Position numbers and translations under genes: made by a program. From an uncultured Acidobacteriia bacterium (lineage in GTDB: Bacteria; Acidobacteriota; Terriglobia; Bryobacterales; Bryobacteraceae), in NCBI GenBank assembly GCA_903909435.1, contig CAIVVT010000241.1:1-64000 (forward strand): a stretch of 64,000 nt of DNA, read 5' to 3'. Each line of letters opens with the position of its first letter. Position 1 is the first letter of the stretch. Shown one piece after another: positions 8,095-16,874 of the stretch. Under the pieces are notes generated by a model that saw only the letters and a program-made list of their open reading frames with translations, was not told the DNA's origin and made no database searches.

Positions 8095-11000
8095 ATGAAG
8101 ACTTTGCTGTCTGCTCTCTCTCGGTTCCCTTTCTCACACCGACCACGACTCGCAATCGCACTCGCCCTCTGCCTGGGACTGTGGGTAGCTCCGAAGATCT
8201 CAGCGCAGACTTTGAGCAGCATCAACGGTACCGTCACCGACTCGTCCGGCGCTCTGACGCCTAATGCGAAAGTGACCATCACGAACGTGGCTACGGGCGT
8301 CGTAAAGACGGCAACCGTTAGCAGTGCTGGCACTTACGTTGTTACCGACTTGATTCCCGGCACTTACACCGTGAAGGTGGAACTGGCGGGCTTTCAGACC
8401 GCGATTCTGAACGGCGTAGGCGTCGAGGTCGGCAGGGCTTCGACGGTGGATGCGTCGCTCAAAGCGGGCGACGTCAGCCAAACCGTGGAAGTCAGTGCGG
8501 ACGTCATCGCCCTGGATACTACCCAGCCCAACCTGAACACGACCATTGAGAATCGCGTGGTGCAGGAGCTGCCCAACGAGATCTCGGGCGGGCGTGGCCG
8601 TCAGATCGACCAATTCGTGTTTCTGGCCCCCGGTGTCACCGGCGGCACGTTTAGCAAACGCATTAACGGCGGCGTCGATTTCGAAAACGAAGTGGTCTTC
8701 AACGGCGTGCCGATGGCGCAGTCGGAAACGCAAGGTTTCCAGACGATCTGGAATCCGCCCTTCGAACAGGTGAACCAGTTCAACGTTCTGCGCTCGTCGT
8801 TCTCGGCTCAATACGGACTGGCCCAGGGCGTGGTGACGTACCAGACCACCTCGGGGACCAACACGCTGCACGGAGACGCTTTCGAGATTTTGCGCAACGA
8901 TTTCTTCGACGCGCGCGGGGCCTACAATTCGGCTACCCCCGTGGACAAGGAACACAACTACGGATTCGCGTTGGGCGGGCCGGTGCTGATACCGAAACTT
9001 TACAACGGCAAGAACCGCACCTTCTTCTTCCTGACCATGGAGTGGTACCGCCTGAATCAGAGCGATACCAGCTTCATGTCCATGCCTACCGCCGCCGAGA
9101 AAGCGGGGGATTTCAGTGCCACGGGCCTGACCATTTATGACCCCAACAACGGTCAGCCGTTCGCAGGCGCCAGAATCCCTTCCGCCCGCTTCAGCCCGCT
9201 TTCGCAGAGCTTGCTGCAGTACATGCCCGACCCGTCGCTCGCGGGCTTTTCGAACAATCTGCAGTCGTTGCGCGGTGTGCTGCCCCAGAGGCAGAACCCG
9301 TGGGGCTTCAACATCGACCACTCGATTACGGACAAGCAGTCCATCCACTGGGCCGCCTGGCGCGACAAGCAGACCTCGTACGGCACGGAGACCAGTTCTC
9401 GCCTGCCGACCAACAACCCGCTCACCAGCAACACCTATAACCCTAATCTCGGGACTGTCGCCATTCTGAGCTACTCGAACACCATCTCCCCTCACCTGGT
9501 GATGACCGTCGGCGCAAGCTGGTTGGGCGAACTGAATGACCAGATCAGCCAAAGGACCACGGCGCTCAACTTCGCTGCGGCTCCGGGCGCTCCCCAGGTG
9601 CCGACCCTGAACTTCGGCGGGCCCCTGTCGCCGACTTCGTTGGGCTCCACCTGGATTGCCTCGGTAAATCGCAAACTCGGTTGGGTTCTCGACAACAACT
9701 ACCTGTGGATTCAAGGCAAGCACACCTTCAACATCGGCATGGAAATTCGCCGGACGTACCAGGACGACAACGAGTGCCAGTCGTGCGCGGGCAGCTTCAA
9801 CTTCAGCAACAACCAGACCGCTGACCCGAACAATCTGGGGACAACCGGAAACGCATTTGCCAGCTTCCTGCTTGGGACTGTGGATAGCGCGAACCGGACT
9901 GGCTCGACCGAACAGCGGCTGCGCAACTGGGATTTCTCTCCTTACATTCAGGACGACATCAAGATCAACCGCAAGCTAACGGTGAACCTTGGCGTGCGTT
10001 GGGATGTGATGGTGCCCTTCACCGCGATCGGCAACAACATCGTCTACTTCGACTCGAAGATTGCGAATCCTGGGGCGGGCGGTTTGTTGGGCGCAGCCAC
10101 CAAGTTCGGCAACTGCACCGGCTGTGCCAACCTCGACCGGGCGGCTATTCACATGAACCACATCAGCCCACGCTTCGGGTTCTCCTACTCGCTCAACAAC
10201 AAGACCGTTTTGCAGGGTGGTTTCTCGCAGAACTACCTCAATGGCGGGGCCTACGAGTACGGCACTCACAAGGTGGCCGTCAATTATGGCAACCTGCTGC
10301 TGGGTTCGTTTACGCGCAACAGCACCGGTTCCACGACGCCCGGATTCGGGTCGTGGGATTCGAACGTGCTGCCTTACCCCGCACCGATTCCGTTCTCCCC
10401 CACTCTCGGGATCGGCACGCAAATCAACGCGTTTAACCCAAAAGAGGACGGACGGGCGCCGTACAACGTGGTCTGGAGCGTCGGCGTGCAGCGTGAGCTG
10501 CCTTTCAACATGTTCGTGACCGCATCCTATGCGGGCAACCGTGCCAATTTCCTACCGGCGCAGTTGAATCCGATCAACCAGCTCAGTCCCAAGTTCCTCA
10601 CCAAGTACGGCAGCCTGCTGGGGCAGCAGTTCAACTCCCCCGCCGCCGTCGCCGCGGGCATCGTCTCGCCCTATCCGAATTTCGCCAACGACTTCGGAGG
10701 CTCGGCGACTGTGCTCCAGGCACTCACTCCCTACCCGCAGTACGCGAACATATTCAACAATTTCGACGACACCGGCTCCGCGTTCTACAATGCGATGCAG
10801 TTGCAGCTTGAGAAGCGCTATACCAGCGGCCTGAGCTTCCTGGTTTCCTACACTCTGGCGCGGACCATGTCCAACACCAGTTCAGGATTCACCTCGTTCT
10901 CCACAACGTCGCTGAACAAGGACAACCAGAAGGCGGAATGGTCGATCGACAGCGCCGATCAGACTCACGTCACTGCGGTCGCGGCCACCTATGAGCTTCC

Positions 11001-11511
11001 GTTCGGCAAGGGCCGTAAGTACATGAACAAGGGCGGCCTTGCGAATGCGGCCCTGGGTGGCTGGCAGATCAGTCCGTTGCTGGGTTACGCGTCCGGCACC
11101 CCGCTTCAAGTCAACGTACCTGGCGCGCCCCTCGGCACCGGCGGCAACCGGCCTAACATGGTATCCGGACAGACGCTGCAGTATTCCTACAGCAACGTGT
11201 ATGCGGGTAAGCCCGTCATCAATGCGGCCGCCTTCAGCGACCCCGGCCCTTGGGCGATCGGGAATGCGCCGCGCTTCCTGAGCGGGCTTCGCTCACCATT
11301 TGGCCTGAACGAGAACATCGCGCTGGCCAAGTACTTCCCGGTCGGGGAGAAGGTCAAGCTCAAGCTGGAGATCGAGTACTTCAACGTGTTGAACCGCGTG
11401 ATCTTCGGAGGCCCCAATACGTCGCTGACCGATCCGAATTTCGGCCTGGTAATTAACTCCCAGGCCAATACCCAACGCCAGGGCCAGGCCCACTTCACGG
11501 TCAGTTTCTAG
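8095..11511 (+). CDS. Oar-like TonB-dependent receptor with carboxypeptidase-regulatory-like domain
   Basis: 1138 aa outer-membrane protein. Residues 1-38 are a signal peptide ending KISAQ. A CarboxypepD_reg/Cna-B-like fold follows (residues 40-125: 'SINGTVTDSSGALTPNAKVT', 'GTYTVKVELAGFQT'). Then a plug domain (about 130-250: 'RVVQELPNEISGGR', SSFSAQYGLAQG) and a large beta-barrel with many Asn/aromatic strands. The chain ends in phenylalanine (AHFTVSF), as expected for BAM recognition. These Oar-like receptors are strongly expanded in Acidobacteria and are thought to import oligosaccharides or other large ligands. The divergent GH2/CBM9 operon supports a glycan ligand, which is inference. 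It is followed by a strong terminator. Confidence 0.92.
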   Translation: MKTLLSALSRFPFSHRPRLAIALALCLGLWVAPKISAQTLSSINGTVTDSSGALTPNAKVTITNVATGVVKTATVSSAGTYVVTDLIPGTYTVKVELAGFQTAILNGVGVEVGRASTVDASLKAGDVSQTVEVSADVIALDTTQPNLNTTIENRVVQELPNEISGGRGRQIDQFVFLAPGVTGGTFSKRINGGVDFENEVVFNGVPMAQSETQGFQTIWNPPFEQVNQFNVLRSSFSAQYGLAQGVVTYQTTSGTNTLHGDAFEILRNDFFDARGAYNSATPVDKEHNYGFALGGPVLIPKLYNGKNRTFFFLTMEWYRLNQSDTSFMSMPTAAEKAGDFSATGLTIYDPNNGQPFAGARIPSARFSPLSQSLLQYMPDPSLAGFSNNLQSLRGVLPQRQNPWGFNIDHSITDKQSIHWAAWRDKQTSYGTETSSRLPTNNPLTSNTYNPNLGTVAILSYSNTISPHLVMTVGASWLGELNDQISQRTTALNFAAAPGAPQVPTLNFGGPLSPTSLGSTWIASVNRKLGWVLDNNYLWIQGKHTFNIGMEIRRTYQDDNECQSCAGSFNFSNNQTADPNNLGTTGNAFASFLLGTVDSANRTGSTEQRLRNWDFSPYIQDDIKINRKLTVNLGVRWDVMVPFTAIGNNIVYFDSKIANPGAGGLLGAATKFGNCTGCANLDRAAIHMNHISPRFGFSYSLNNKTVLQGGFSQNYLNGGAYEYGTHKVAVNYGNLLLGSFTRNSTGSTTPGFGSWDSNVLPYPAPIPFSPTLGIGTQINAFNPKEDGRAPYNVVWSVGVQRELPFNMFVTASYAGNRANFLPAQLNPINQLSPKFLTKYGSLLGQQFNSPAAVAAGIVSPYPNFANDFGGSATVLQALTPYPQYANIFNNFDDTGSAFYNAMQLQLEKRYTSGLSFLVSYTLARTMSNTSSGFTSFSTTSLNKDNQKAEWSIDSADQTHVTAVAATYELPFGKGRKYMNKGGLANAALGGWQISPLLGYASGTPLQVNVPGAPLGTGGNRPNMVSGQTLQYSYSNVYAGKPVINAAAFSDPGPWAIGNAPRFLSGLRSPFGLNENIALAKYFPVGEKVKLKLEIEYFNVLNRVIFGGPNTSLTDPNFGLVINSQANTQRQGQAHFTVSF

Positions 11512-11548
11512 CGTAGACATCGCTACCGGGAAGGCCGTCCCGGAACAA

Positions 11549-11590
11549 GACGCCCGCCGCGGGAAGCGACTCCCTGCGGCGGGCGTCTTT
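11549..11590. terminator. Strong bidirectional intrinsic terminator
   Basis: GACGCCCGCCGC (11549-11560) pairs exactly with GCGGCGGGCGTC (11576-11587), and the stem extends inward through GGGA/TCCC with one bulged T. TTT follows on the plus strand. It sits between the stop codons of the convergent TonB receptor and TPR genes and probably serves both. Confidence 0.85.
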
Positions 11591-11601
11591 GCGTCAGGAC
11601 C

Positions 11602-13380
11602 CTATTTGTTTTGAACCGCCTGGTCGAGCGATGTAGCGTTGTCGGTTGAGTGAGTAACGGCCAGTGAGCGATACTTATCCGTCTCCGCCTGGGCTCTATC
11701 CGCCCAGCCGCGCCGGCGGTAGACCTGCGCCAGCAGATAGTGCGCAGCCGCGCTGCCGGGCGCCAGACTCACGGCTTGCTCCAAGTGAGCCTGCGCTTTT
11801 TCGAGTTGGTCCAGGTGACTGTACGCCTTGCCCAATTCGCGATGGACGGCGACGAGTTGCGGGTCGATCCGAAGGGCCGCTTCGAGCACCGGGATCGCCT
11901 CGCCGGATCTCCCCGCGGACACCAGAAATGCTCCCAGATTCAGGTACGGTCCGGCCTCTTTTGAAGGTGTATCCGACTGCCAGGCGATGGCCGCGCGATA
12001 CGCCGACTCCGCTTCTTCCATGCGTCCCAGGCCCTCGTAGGCGAGGCCCTGATTGTCCTTGGCCTTCACGCTCTTCGGATCGAGCTTCAGGCACTCCTCA
12101 AACACGCGCACGGCGTCGTCGAAACGGTTCTCGTTGTACAGCGCGCGAGCCAGGAAGTAGCGCGTGCGGAAGTTCTGCGGATCCCACTCGACCGCTTTCG
12201 CAAACCAGCGCGCCGCGTCCGGATAATCGTGCAGCAGAACATAGTCGCTGGCGACTGCTTCCAAGTCGGCGGCGGTGGGTTTCCGGTAGCGCGCGGCTTC
12301 CGTGTACTCAGCCAGAGAGGCCTTGGCATTCCGCTGTTTGAACAAGAGGTATCCGAGCAAGTAGTGGCCATCCGCCGATGACTGGTGCGTCTCCAGGTAG
12401 CGGCGGACCAGTTGCTCGGAGCCGGTTAGGTTGCCAGTCGCGGCCAGTGAACGCGCCTCGCGCAAAGGATCGTCCGGCGCGGAACCTTGCTTTGAAAGCG
12501 CAACGTACGCCTCGCTTTCCCGCCGCGCATCCTCCAATTTCCCCAGGCGACTGTAAACCTGCGACAGGAGAAAATGAGCCGGCGCGTTTTGCGCGTCGAT
12601 CTGCCGGGCGGCCTCCAACTCCACACGTGCCTTCTCGAACTCGCCGCTGCGCAGGTACGCCTTGCCCAGCTCGCGGCGGGAGCGCATATCTCCTGGAAGC
12701 AATCGCGCGGCCTCGGCCAAAACCGGTACCGCCCCCGCAGCATTTCCGTTTTCTACTAGCAGCGAGCCAAATTCGATTCGGGTAGCGGCATCGTCTGCGT
12801 CGGATGCCCCTACTGCGATGGCGCGCCGAAAGGCCGCAATCGCCTCGTCCGTCCTACCTAATCGTTGATAGGCGAGCCCCAACTGGCCCAGCGCTTTCGC
12901 ATTGTCCGGGTCCATCTTCAGGCATCCCTCGAAGTGCCGCGCGGCCTCCTCGAAATGCTGCCGGTTGTAGGCCGCGCGCCCCCATAGGTACTGCGTCAAA
13001 CTGTTCTTCGGATCGGCCGCGTAGGCTTTCTCGAGCCACGCATCGGCATTAGAAAAGTCTTCGAGTAGCAGGTAGTCCGAGCCAATCGCGACGAGGTCGA
13101 GCGTTAGCGGCTGCCGGTATTTCGCGCTCTCCAGATACTCGTCCAGAGACGCCCGGGGGTTGTTCTCCTTCAGCAACACGTAGCCCAGCAAGGCGTGCGC
13201 TTCCGCCGACAATGGATGCTCCGCAACATACGCCCGTACAGATGCCTCAGCCTCCTGCAAGTGATCAGCGTCCACCTGCTGTTGTGCGGCCGCCAGCGGC
13301 TGGTCCACCGGTTGTTGTACGGTACTACCTGCCGCCGAAAGGCTTAAGCTCGCGATCAGACAGGCACGTTTGCCGATCAT
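11602..13380 (-). CDS. Exported TPR protein with internal two-fold duplication
   Basis: 592 aa. The N-terminus (MIGKRACLIASLSLSAAGS) looks like a signal peptide, so periplasmic or lipid-free export is likely. The rest is about fourteen tetratricopeptide repeats. Residues about 38-296 and 314-575 are clearly homologous halves: SLDEYLESAKYR versus SLAEYTEAARYR, and CLKMDPDNAKALGQLGLAYQ versus CLKLDPKSVKAKDNQGLAYE. The gene arose by intragenic duplication. Its ATG overlaps the stop of the upstream CRTAC1 gene (ATGA), implying translational coupling in a three-gene operon. TPR proteins scaffold complexes; the partners here are probably the CRTAC1 proteins. No enzymatic domain is seen. Confidence 0.85.
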   Translation of the reverse strand: MIGKRACLIASLSLSAAGSTVQQPVDQPLAAAQQQVDADHLQEAEASVRAYVAEHPLSAEAHALLGYVLLKENNPRASLDEYLESAKYRQPLTLDLVAIGSDYLLLEDFSNADAWLEKAYAADPKNSLTQYLWGRAAYNRQHFEEAARHFEGCLKMDPDNAKALGQLGLAYQRLGRTDEAIAAFRRAIAVGASDADDAATRIEFGSLLVENGNAAGAVPVLAEAARLLPGDMRSRRELGKAYLRSGEFEKARVELEAARQIDAQNAPAHFLLSQVYSRLGKLEDARRESEAYVALSKQGSAPDDPLREARSLAATGNLTGSEQLVRRYLETHQSSADGHYLLGYLLFKQRNAKASLAEYTEAARYRKPTAADLEAVASDYVLLHDYPDAARWFAKAVEWDPQNFRTRYFLARALYNENRFDDAVRVFEECLKLDPKSVKAKDNQGLAYEGLGRMEEAESAYRAAIAWQSDTPSKEAGPYLNLGAFLVSAGRSGEAIPVLEAALRIDPQLVAVHRELGKAYSHLDQLEKAQAHLEQAVSLAPGSAAAHYLLAQVYRRRGWADRAQAETDKYRSLAVTHSTDNATSLDQAVQNK

Positions 13381-15074
13381 TGTGCGGGTTCATCCACCGT
13401 GAGAATCTGGTCCGGCTTCACGTCGTTCAGTTTCTGCTTGATGCCGCTCGGCCAGCGGATTTCGACGCGTGCGGGCGTCGCTTGCGCGCCGAGCCCGAAG
13501 TGCACCCGCTTGTCGCTGGAGGTGAGATAGCTGCTTGCGGTGGTCACAGTGGCGAACTGCGTCAAGCCACCTGTCGCGACGCTCACCACGGCTCCAATCG
13601 CGTCCCGGTTGCTCTTGTGCCCAATCAGGTTCAGTAGCAGCCAGTGATTCGCGCTCACCGTCTCGTTGTGCAGGAGGTGCGCCGGTCCTCCATTCGTGGT
13701 CACCACTGCGTCGATGCGACCGTCGTTGTCGAAATCGCCTGTTGCCAGGCCGCGGCCCACCCAGGCCTCCTTGAACACAGCGCCGGACTGCGCCGACACG
13801 TCTTCGAACGTTTTGCCCGAATTGTGCAGCATCATCATCGGCTCGCGATAGCGCAGTTGCGGCGAGGTCTTCTCAATCGTGTCCAGATCGTGCCCCTGGG
13901 CAATCAGCAGATCCTTCCACCCGTCGTTATCGACATCCAGAAAGCGGAATCCCCAGCCGGAGTGCAGCAGCGACGCGCGCGCAATCCCCATGGGCTGAGA
14001 GGCATACGTGAACGACCCGTCCCGATCGTTGTGATACAGCGCATACTTCTGGTTCGCCAGGTTCACCACCATCAGATCGGGGTGGCCGTCGTTGTCGTAA
14101 TCGGCGAAATCGACACCCATGCCCGCAAACGTCTGCCCATTGTCGTCCACCGCCACGCCCGACAGCAGACCGACCTCCTCAAAGGTTCCGTCCCCCTTGT
14201 TGTGGTAGAGGTACTCCACCATCGAGTCGTTGGCGAAGAACAGGTCGACCCGCCCGTCGCGGTCGTAGTCGGCGATGGTAATGCCGAGGCCTTTTGCCGG
14301 CTTGCCCAGCCCCAGCCTTTTGGCAACCTCTGTGAAGTGCCCGTGCCCATCGTTGTGAAACACAAGCGGCGCAATCGCTGGAAACGTGTCGGGATGGCAA
14401 TACGCCCGCATGCCTTCAATGTGCTCTCCGCAATAGATGTCGCTGAAATCCCAGTCCATGTAGCGCAGCACAACCAGGTCCAGCAAGCCGTCGTTATCCA
14501 GGTCCACCCAGGCCGCGCTGGTAGACCACCCGCCGCCACCGGTTCCCGATTCCGCCGTGACGTCCGTGAAGGTCCCGTTCCCGTTGTTGTGGTAGAGCTT
14601 GTTGCCGCCGTATGCGGTGACGTACAGGTCCTCGAAGCCATCGTTGTCGAAGTCGCCGACGGCTACGCCCATGCCGTACCCCGTGCCCTGCAGACCGGCG
14701 CGCTCCGTGACGTCTTCGAAGCTGCCGTCGGGCTTCTGGTGGAACAGCCGGTTCCAGGAAGCGCTGTCGGTCTTGCGGGGAATAAAGCCCTTCGGCGCGG
14801 GATCGCCGAGCGTCGCGCCATTGACTAGAAACACGTCCAGCCGCCCATCGCCGTCGTAGTCGAAAAGCGCGACCCCCGAGCCCATCGTCTCGATCAGGTA
14901 CTTGAGCGACGTGTGCGAGGCAACACCCGTAAAGTGGAGTCCGCGGGCCGCCGCGACATCCGCAAAACTGATTCCGTACGCGGCATTACCCCCACGGCCC
15001 AACGCGACCCATGCGCCGCTGAACGCCAGCGCTACAACCAGGCATATTGAAAAGAACCTGGCGTTGTCCCTCAC
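13377..15074 (-). CDS. CRTAC1 family protein (VCBS/FG-GAP propeller with ASPIC/UnbV domain), copy 2
   Basis: 565 aa with a GTG start that overlaps the stop of the preceding paralog (GTGA). After a membrane/signal segment (SICLVVALAFSGAWVAL) come repeated calcium-binding blades such as DYDGDGRLDVF, DFDNDGFEDLYVT, DLDNDGLLDLVV and DYDRDGRVDLFFANDS, which form a seven-bladed FG-GAP propeller. The C-terminal ASPIC/UnbV domain includes KSNRDAIGAVV, HFGLG and 'RVEIRWPSGIKQKLNDVKPD'. The family is exported and common in Acidobacteria and Planctomycetes. Its molecular role is poorly known; adhesion or carbohydrate contact is assumed from the human homologue. It is homologous to the next gene upstream along most of its length. 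Confidence 0.9.
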   Translation of the reverse strand: MRDNARFFSICLVVALAFSGAWVALGRGGNAAYGISFADVAAARGLHFTGVASHTSLKYLIETMGSGVALFDYDGDGRLDVFLVNGATLGDPAPKGFIPRKTDSASWNRLFHQKPDGSFEDVTERAGLQGTGYGMGVAVGDFDNDGFEDLYVTAYGGNKLYHNNGNGTFTDVTAESGTGGGGWSTSAAWVDLDNDGLLDLVVLRYMDWDFSDIYCGEHIEGMRAYCHPDTFPAIAPLVFHNDGHGHFTEVAKRLGLGKPAKGLGITIADYDRDGRVDLFFANDSMVEYLYHNKGDGTFEEVGLLSGVAVDDNGQTFAGMGVDFADYDNDGHPDLMVVNLANQKYALYHNDRDGSFTYASQPMGIARASLLHSGWGFRFLDVDNDGWKDLLIAQGHDLDTIEKTSPQLRYREPMMMLHNSGKTFEDVSAQSGAVFKEAWVGRGLATGDFDNDGRIDAVVTTNGGPAHLLHNETVSANHWLLLNLIGHKSNRDAIGAVVSVATGGLTQFATVTTASSYLTSSDKRVHFGLGAQATPARVEIRWPSGIKQKLNDVKPDQILTVDEPAQ

Positions 15075-16801
15075 TGCGCTTCCTCGATCCGGGAGTACTG
15101 GTTCAATGGCAGCCCGGCCAGTTCCTGCTTAACGCCGCTGGGCCAACGGATCTCAACGCGTGTCACGGCGGTGCAGTTTCCCAAGCCGAAGTGCAGGCGC
15201 GGGTCGTTATGCGAAATGTAACTGCCGCCGTTGCGGACATTGTCATACTGGCTGGTCCCGCAGGCGTCCACCCGCACCCGCGCGCCGATGGCGTCGCGAT
15301 TGCTCTTGCGGCCCTGCAGCGTCAGTCCTATCCACGCGCCGCGCGAGGCGCTTTCGTTGTGCAGCAGCAGCGGAGCACCCGCAATCGGCAGCACCGCCAG
15401 ATCCATCCCGCCGTCGTTGTCGTAGTCTGCGCTGGCCGCCCCGCGATATGAGTTCTGCAGCGCGCCCGGGTACATCCAAGCCGGAGTGAATTTCCCGGTC
15501 AGAACGCGGAAGATAGCGAGCGGTTGGAAGTAGGTATCCACCTGCGGATACACGTGGCCGTTGGCGGTCCAGAACATCTGCGTACCACCGTTGTCGAAGT
15601 CCGTCAGGCCGCAGGCCCATCCGAGGTACTGCGAGGTCATCGAGGCCAAACCAGTTTGGGCCGCCACCTCCGCGTAGTACCCGCTCGCGTCCTGGCGAAA
15701 CAGCGGGAAGTAGTCGTGGTGAAACGTTGTGGTTAGCAGATCCATGCGGCCGGTATGGGTCAGGTCGCCGACGGCAACGCCCATGTTCGATTGCGCCCGG
15801 CCGTCCGCATTGAACGCCACCCCACGCTCCAGCGCAGCTTCACGGAATGTGCCGTCGCCTCGGTTGAGCAGCAGGAAGTTGGGGTCCGAATCGTTCGCAA
15901 TGAACAGGTCCGTGCGCCCGTCCTGATTGAAGTCATCTGCCACGACGGAGAACCCGTGGGACGGCGCAAGGTCCGCTAGACCCGCGCTCTTCGTCAGGTC
16001 GGAGAACGTGCCGTCGCGATTGTTGTGATACAGGATCCCGCGTGCGCCGGGCAAGCCGATCGGTCCGCAAAAGACCTTCTGGCCCAGGTAGTCACAGACG
16101 GGCGCAGGCTCGGCCAGAGAGAACTGCTTGAGATCGATGTAGCTCGACACATACAGGTCCAGCCAGCCGTCCCCATCGAAGTCTCCAAAGGCGCTGCCGG
16201 TGTGCCAAGCCACCTCGCGGCTCAAGCCCGCCGCACCGCCGACCTCCGTGAATGTGCCGTTGCCGTTGTTGCGATACAGCAGGTCGCGGCCGAGGGCCGT
16301 GATCAGGATGTCCAAGTAGCCGTCGTTGTTGAAATCGGCGGCGTTCGCCCCCGTGCCCCAGTAGGGGTTGCGCAGGCCGGCGCGCTCGGTGACGTCCTCG
16401 AAACGCCCGTTGCCCAGGTTGTGAAACAGGTAGACGCCCCGCCCGGATTCCGGCGTATTCACCACGGGCATCTCCCCCTTCAGCGTCCTGCGCAACTCAT
16501 CCATATTCGACCCGTTCACGATCAGTAAATCCATGCGCCCGTCATTGTCATAGTCGAGCCAGGCCAGGCCGCTGCCGTTGGCCTCGGTGATCCACCGCTT
16601 CTCCGGGCCGCCGCAGCGCATGCTGGCGCGCAAACCGGCTGCTGCGGCGACCTCCGAGAACTTGAGCTCGGTAGGCGGCGGTGGCGCACCCCGGGAGGCC
16701 GAAAGCACCGCAAAACCACCCAGAATTGCAGCAGCCGGCACCCAGAGCGGGCCGTTTGGAAGCAGGCGGCGAAGTAAGGTCAGGGTAGCGCGCTTAATCA
16801 A
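15071..16801 (-). CDS. CRTAC1 family protein (VCBS/FG-GAP propeller with ASPIC/UnbV domain), copy 1
   Basis: 576 aa, first gene of the CRTAC-CRTAC-TPR operon. The frame opens with a TTG at 16801 that gives a plausible N-terminal membrane segment (LWVPAAAILGGFAVLSA); no ATG fits better. FG-GAP/VCBS blades include DYDNDGRMDLLIVNG, DFNNDGYLDILIT, DFDGDGWLDLYVS and DFNQDGRTDLFIANDS. The ASPIC/UnbV tail reads KSNRDAIGARV ... HFGLG ... 'TRVEIRWPSGVKQELAGL'. It shares the blade order and the final 80 residues with the downstream paralog, indicating tandem gene duplication. It is divergent from another TPR gene, with a 73-bp shared promoter region. Confidence 0.87.
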   Translation of the reverse strand: MIKRATLTLLRRLLPNGPLWVPAAAILGGFAVLSASRGAPPPPTELKFSEVAAAAGLRASMRCGGPEKRWITEANGSGLAWLDYDNDGRMDLLIVNGSNMDELRRTLKGEMPVVNTPESGRGVYLFHNLGNGRFEDVTERAGLRNPYWGTGANAADFNNDGYLDILITALGRDLLYRNNGNGTFTEVGGAAGLSREVAWHTGSAFGDFDGDGWLDLYVSSYIDLKQFSLAEPAPVCDYLGQKVFCGPIGLPGARGILYHNNRDGTFSDLTKSAGLADLAPSHGFSVVADDFNQDGRTDLFIANDSDPNFLLLNRGDGTFREAALERGVAFNADGRAQSNMGVAVGDLTHTGRMDLLTTTFHHDYFPLFRQDASGYYAEVAAQTGLASMTSQYLGWACGLTDFDNGGTQMFWTANGHVYPQVDTYFQPLAIFRVLTGKFTPAWMYPGALQNSYRGAASADYDNDGGMDLAVLPIAGAPLLLHNESASRGAWIGLTLQGRKSNRDAIGARVRVDACGTSQYDNVRNGGSYISHNDPRLHFGLGNCTAVTRVEIRWPSGVKQELAGLPLNQYSRIEEAQ

Positions 16802-16874
16802 GTCCCACCATTATCGCGTGCCGTACGCGCCCAAAGCCTTAGTTGACTCGGCAGCTAGAGATTATTCTGGAGCA

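Noticed and set aside
13644-14828. 394-residue plus-strand frame antisense to a CRTAC1 gene
   Set aside because: It mirrors the repetitive DxDxDG codons of the calcium loops on the minus strand, giving Val/His-rich nonsense. The minus-strand domain evidence is decisive.
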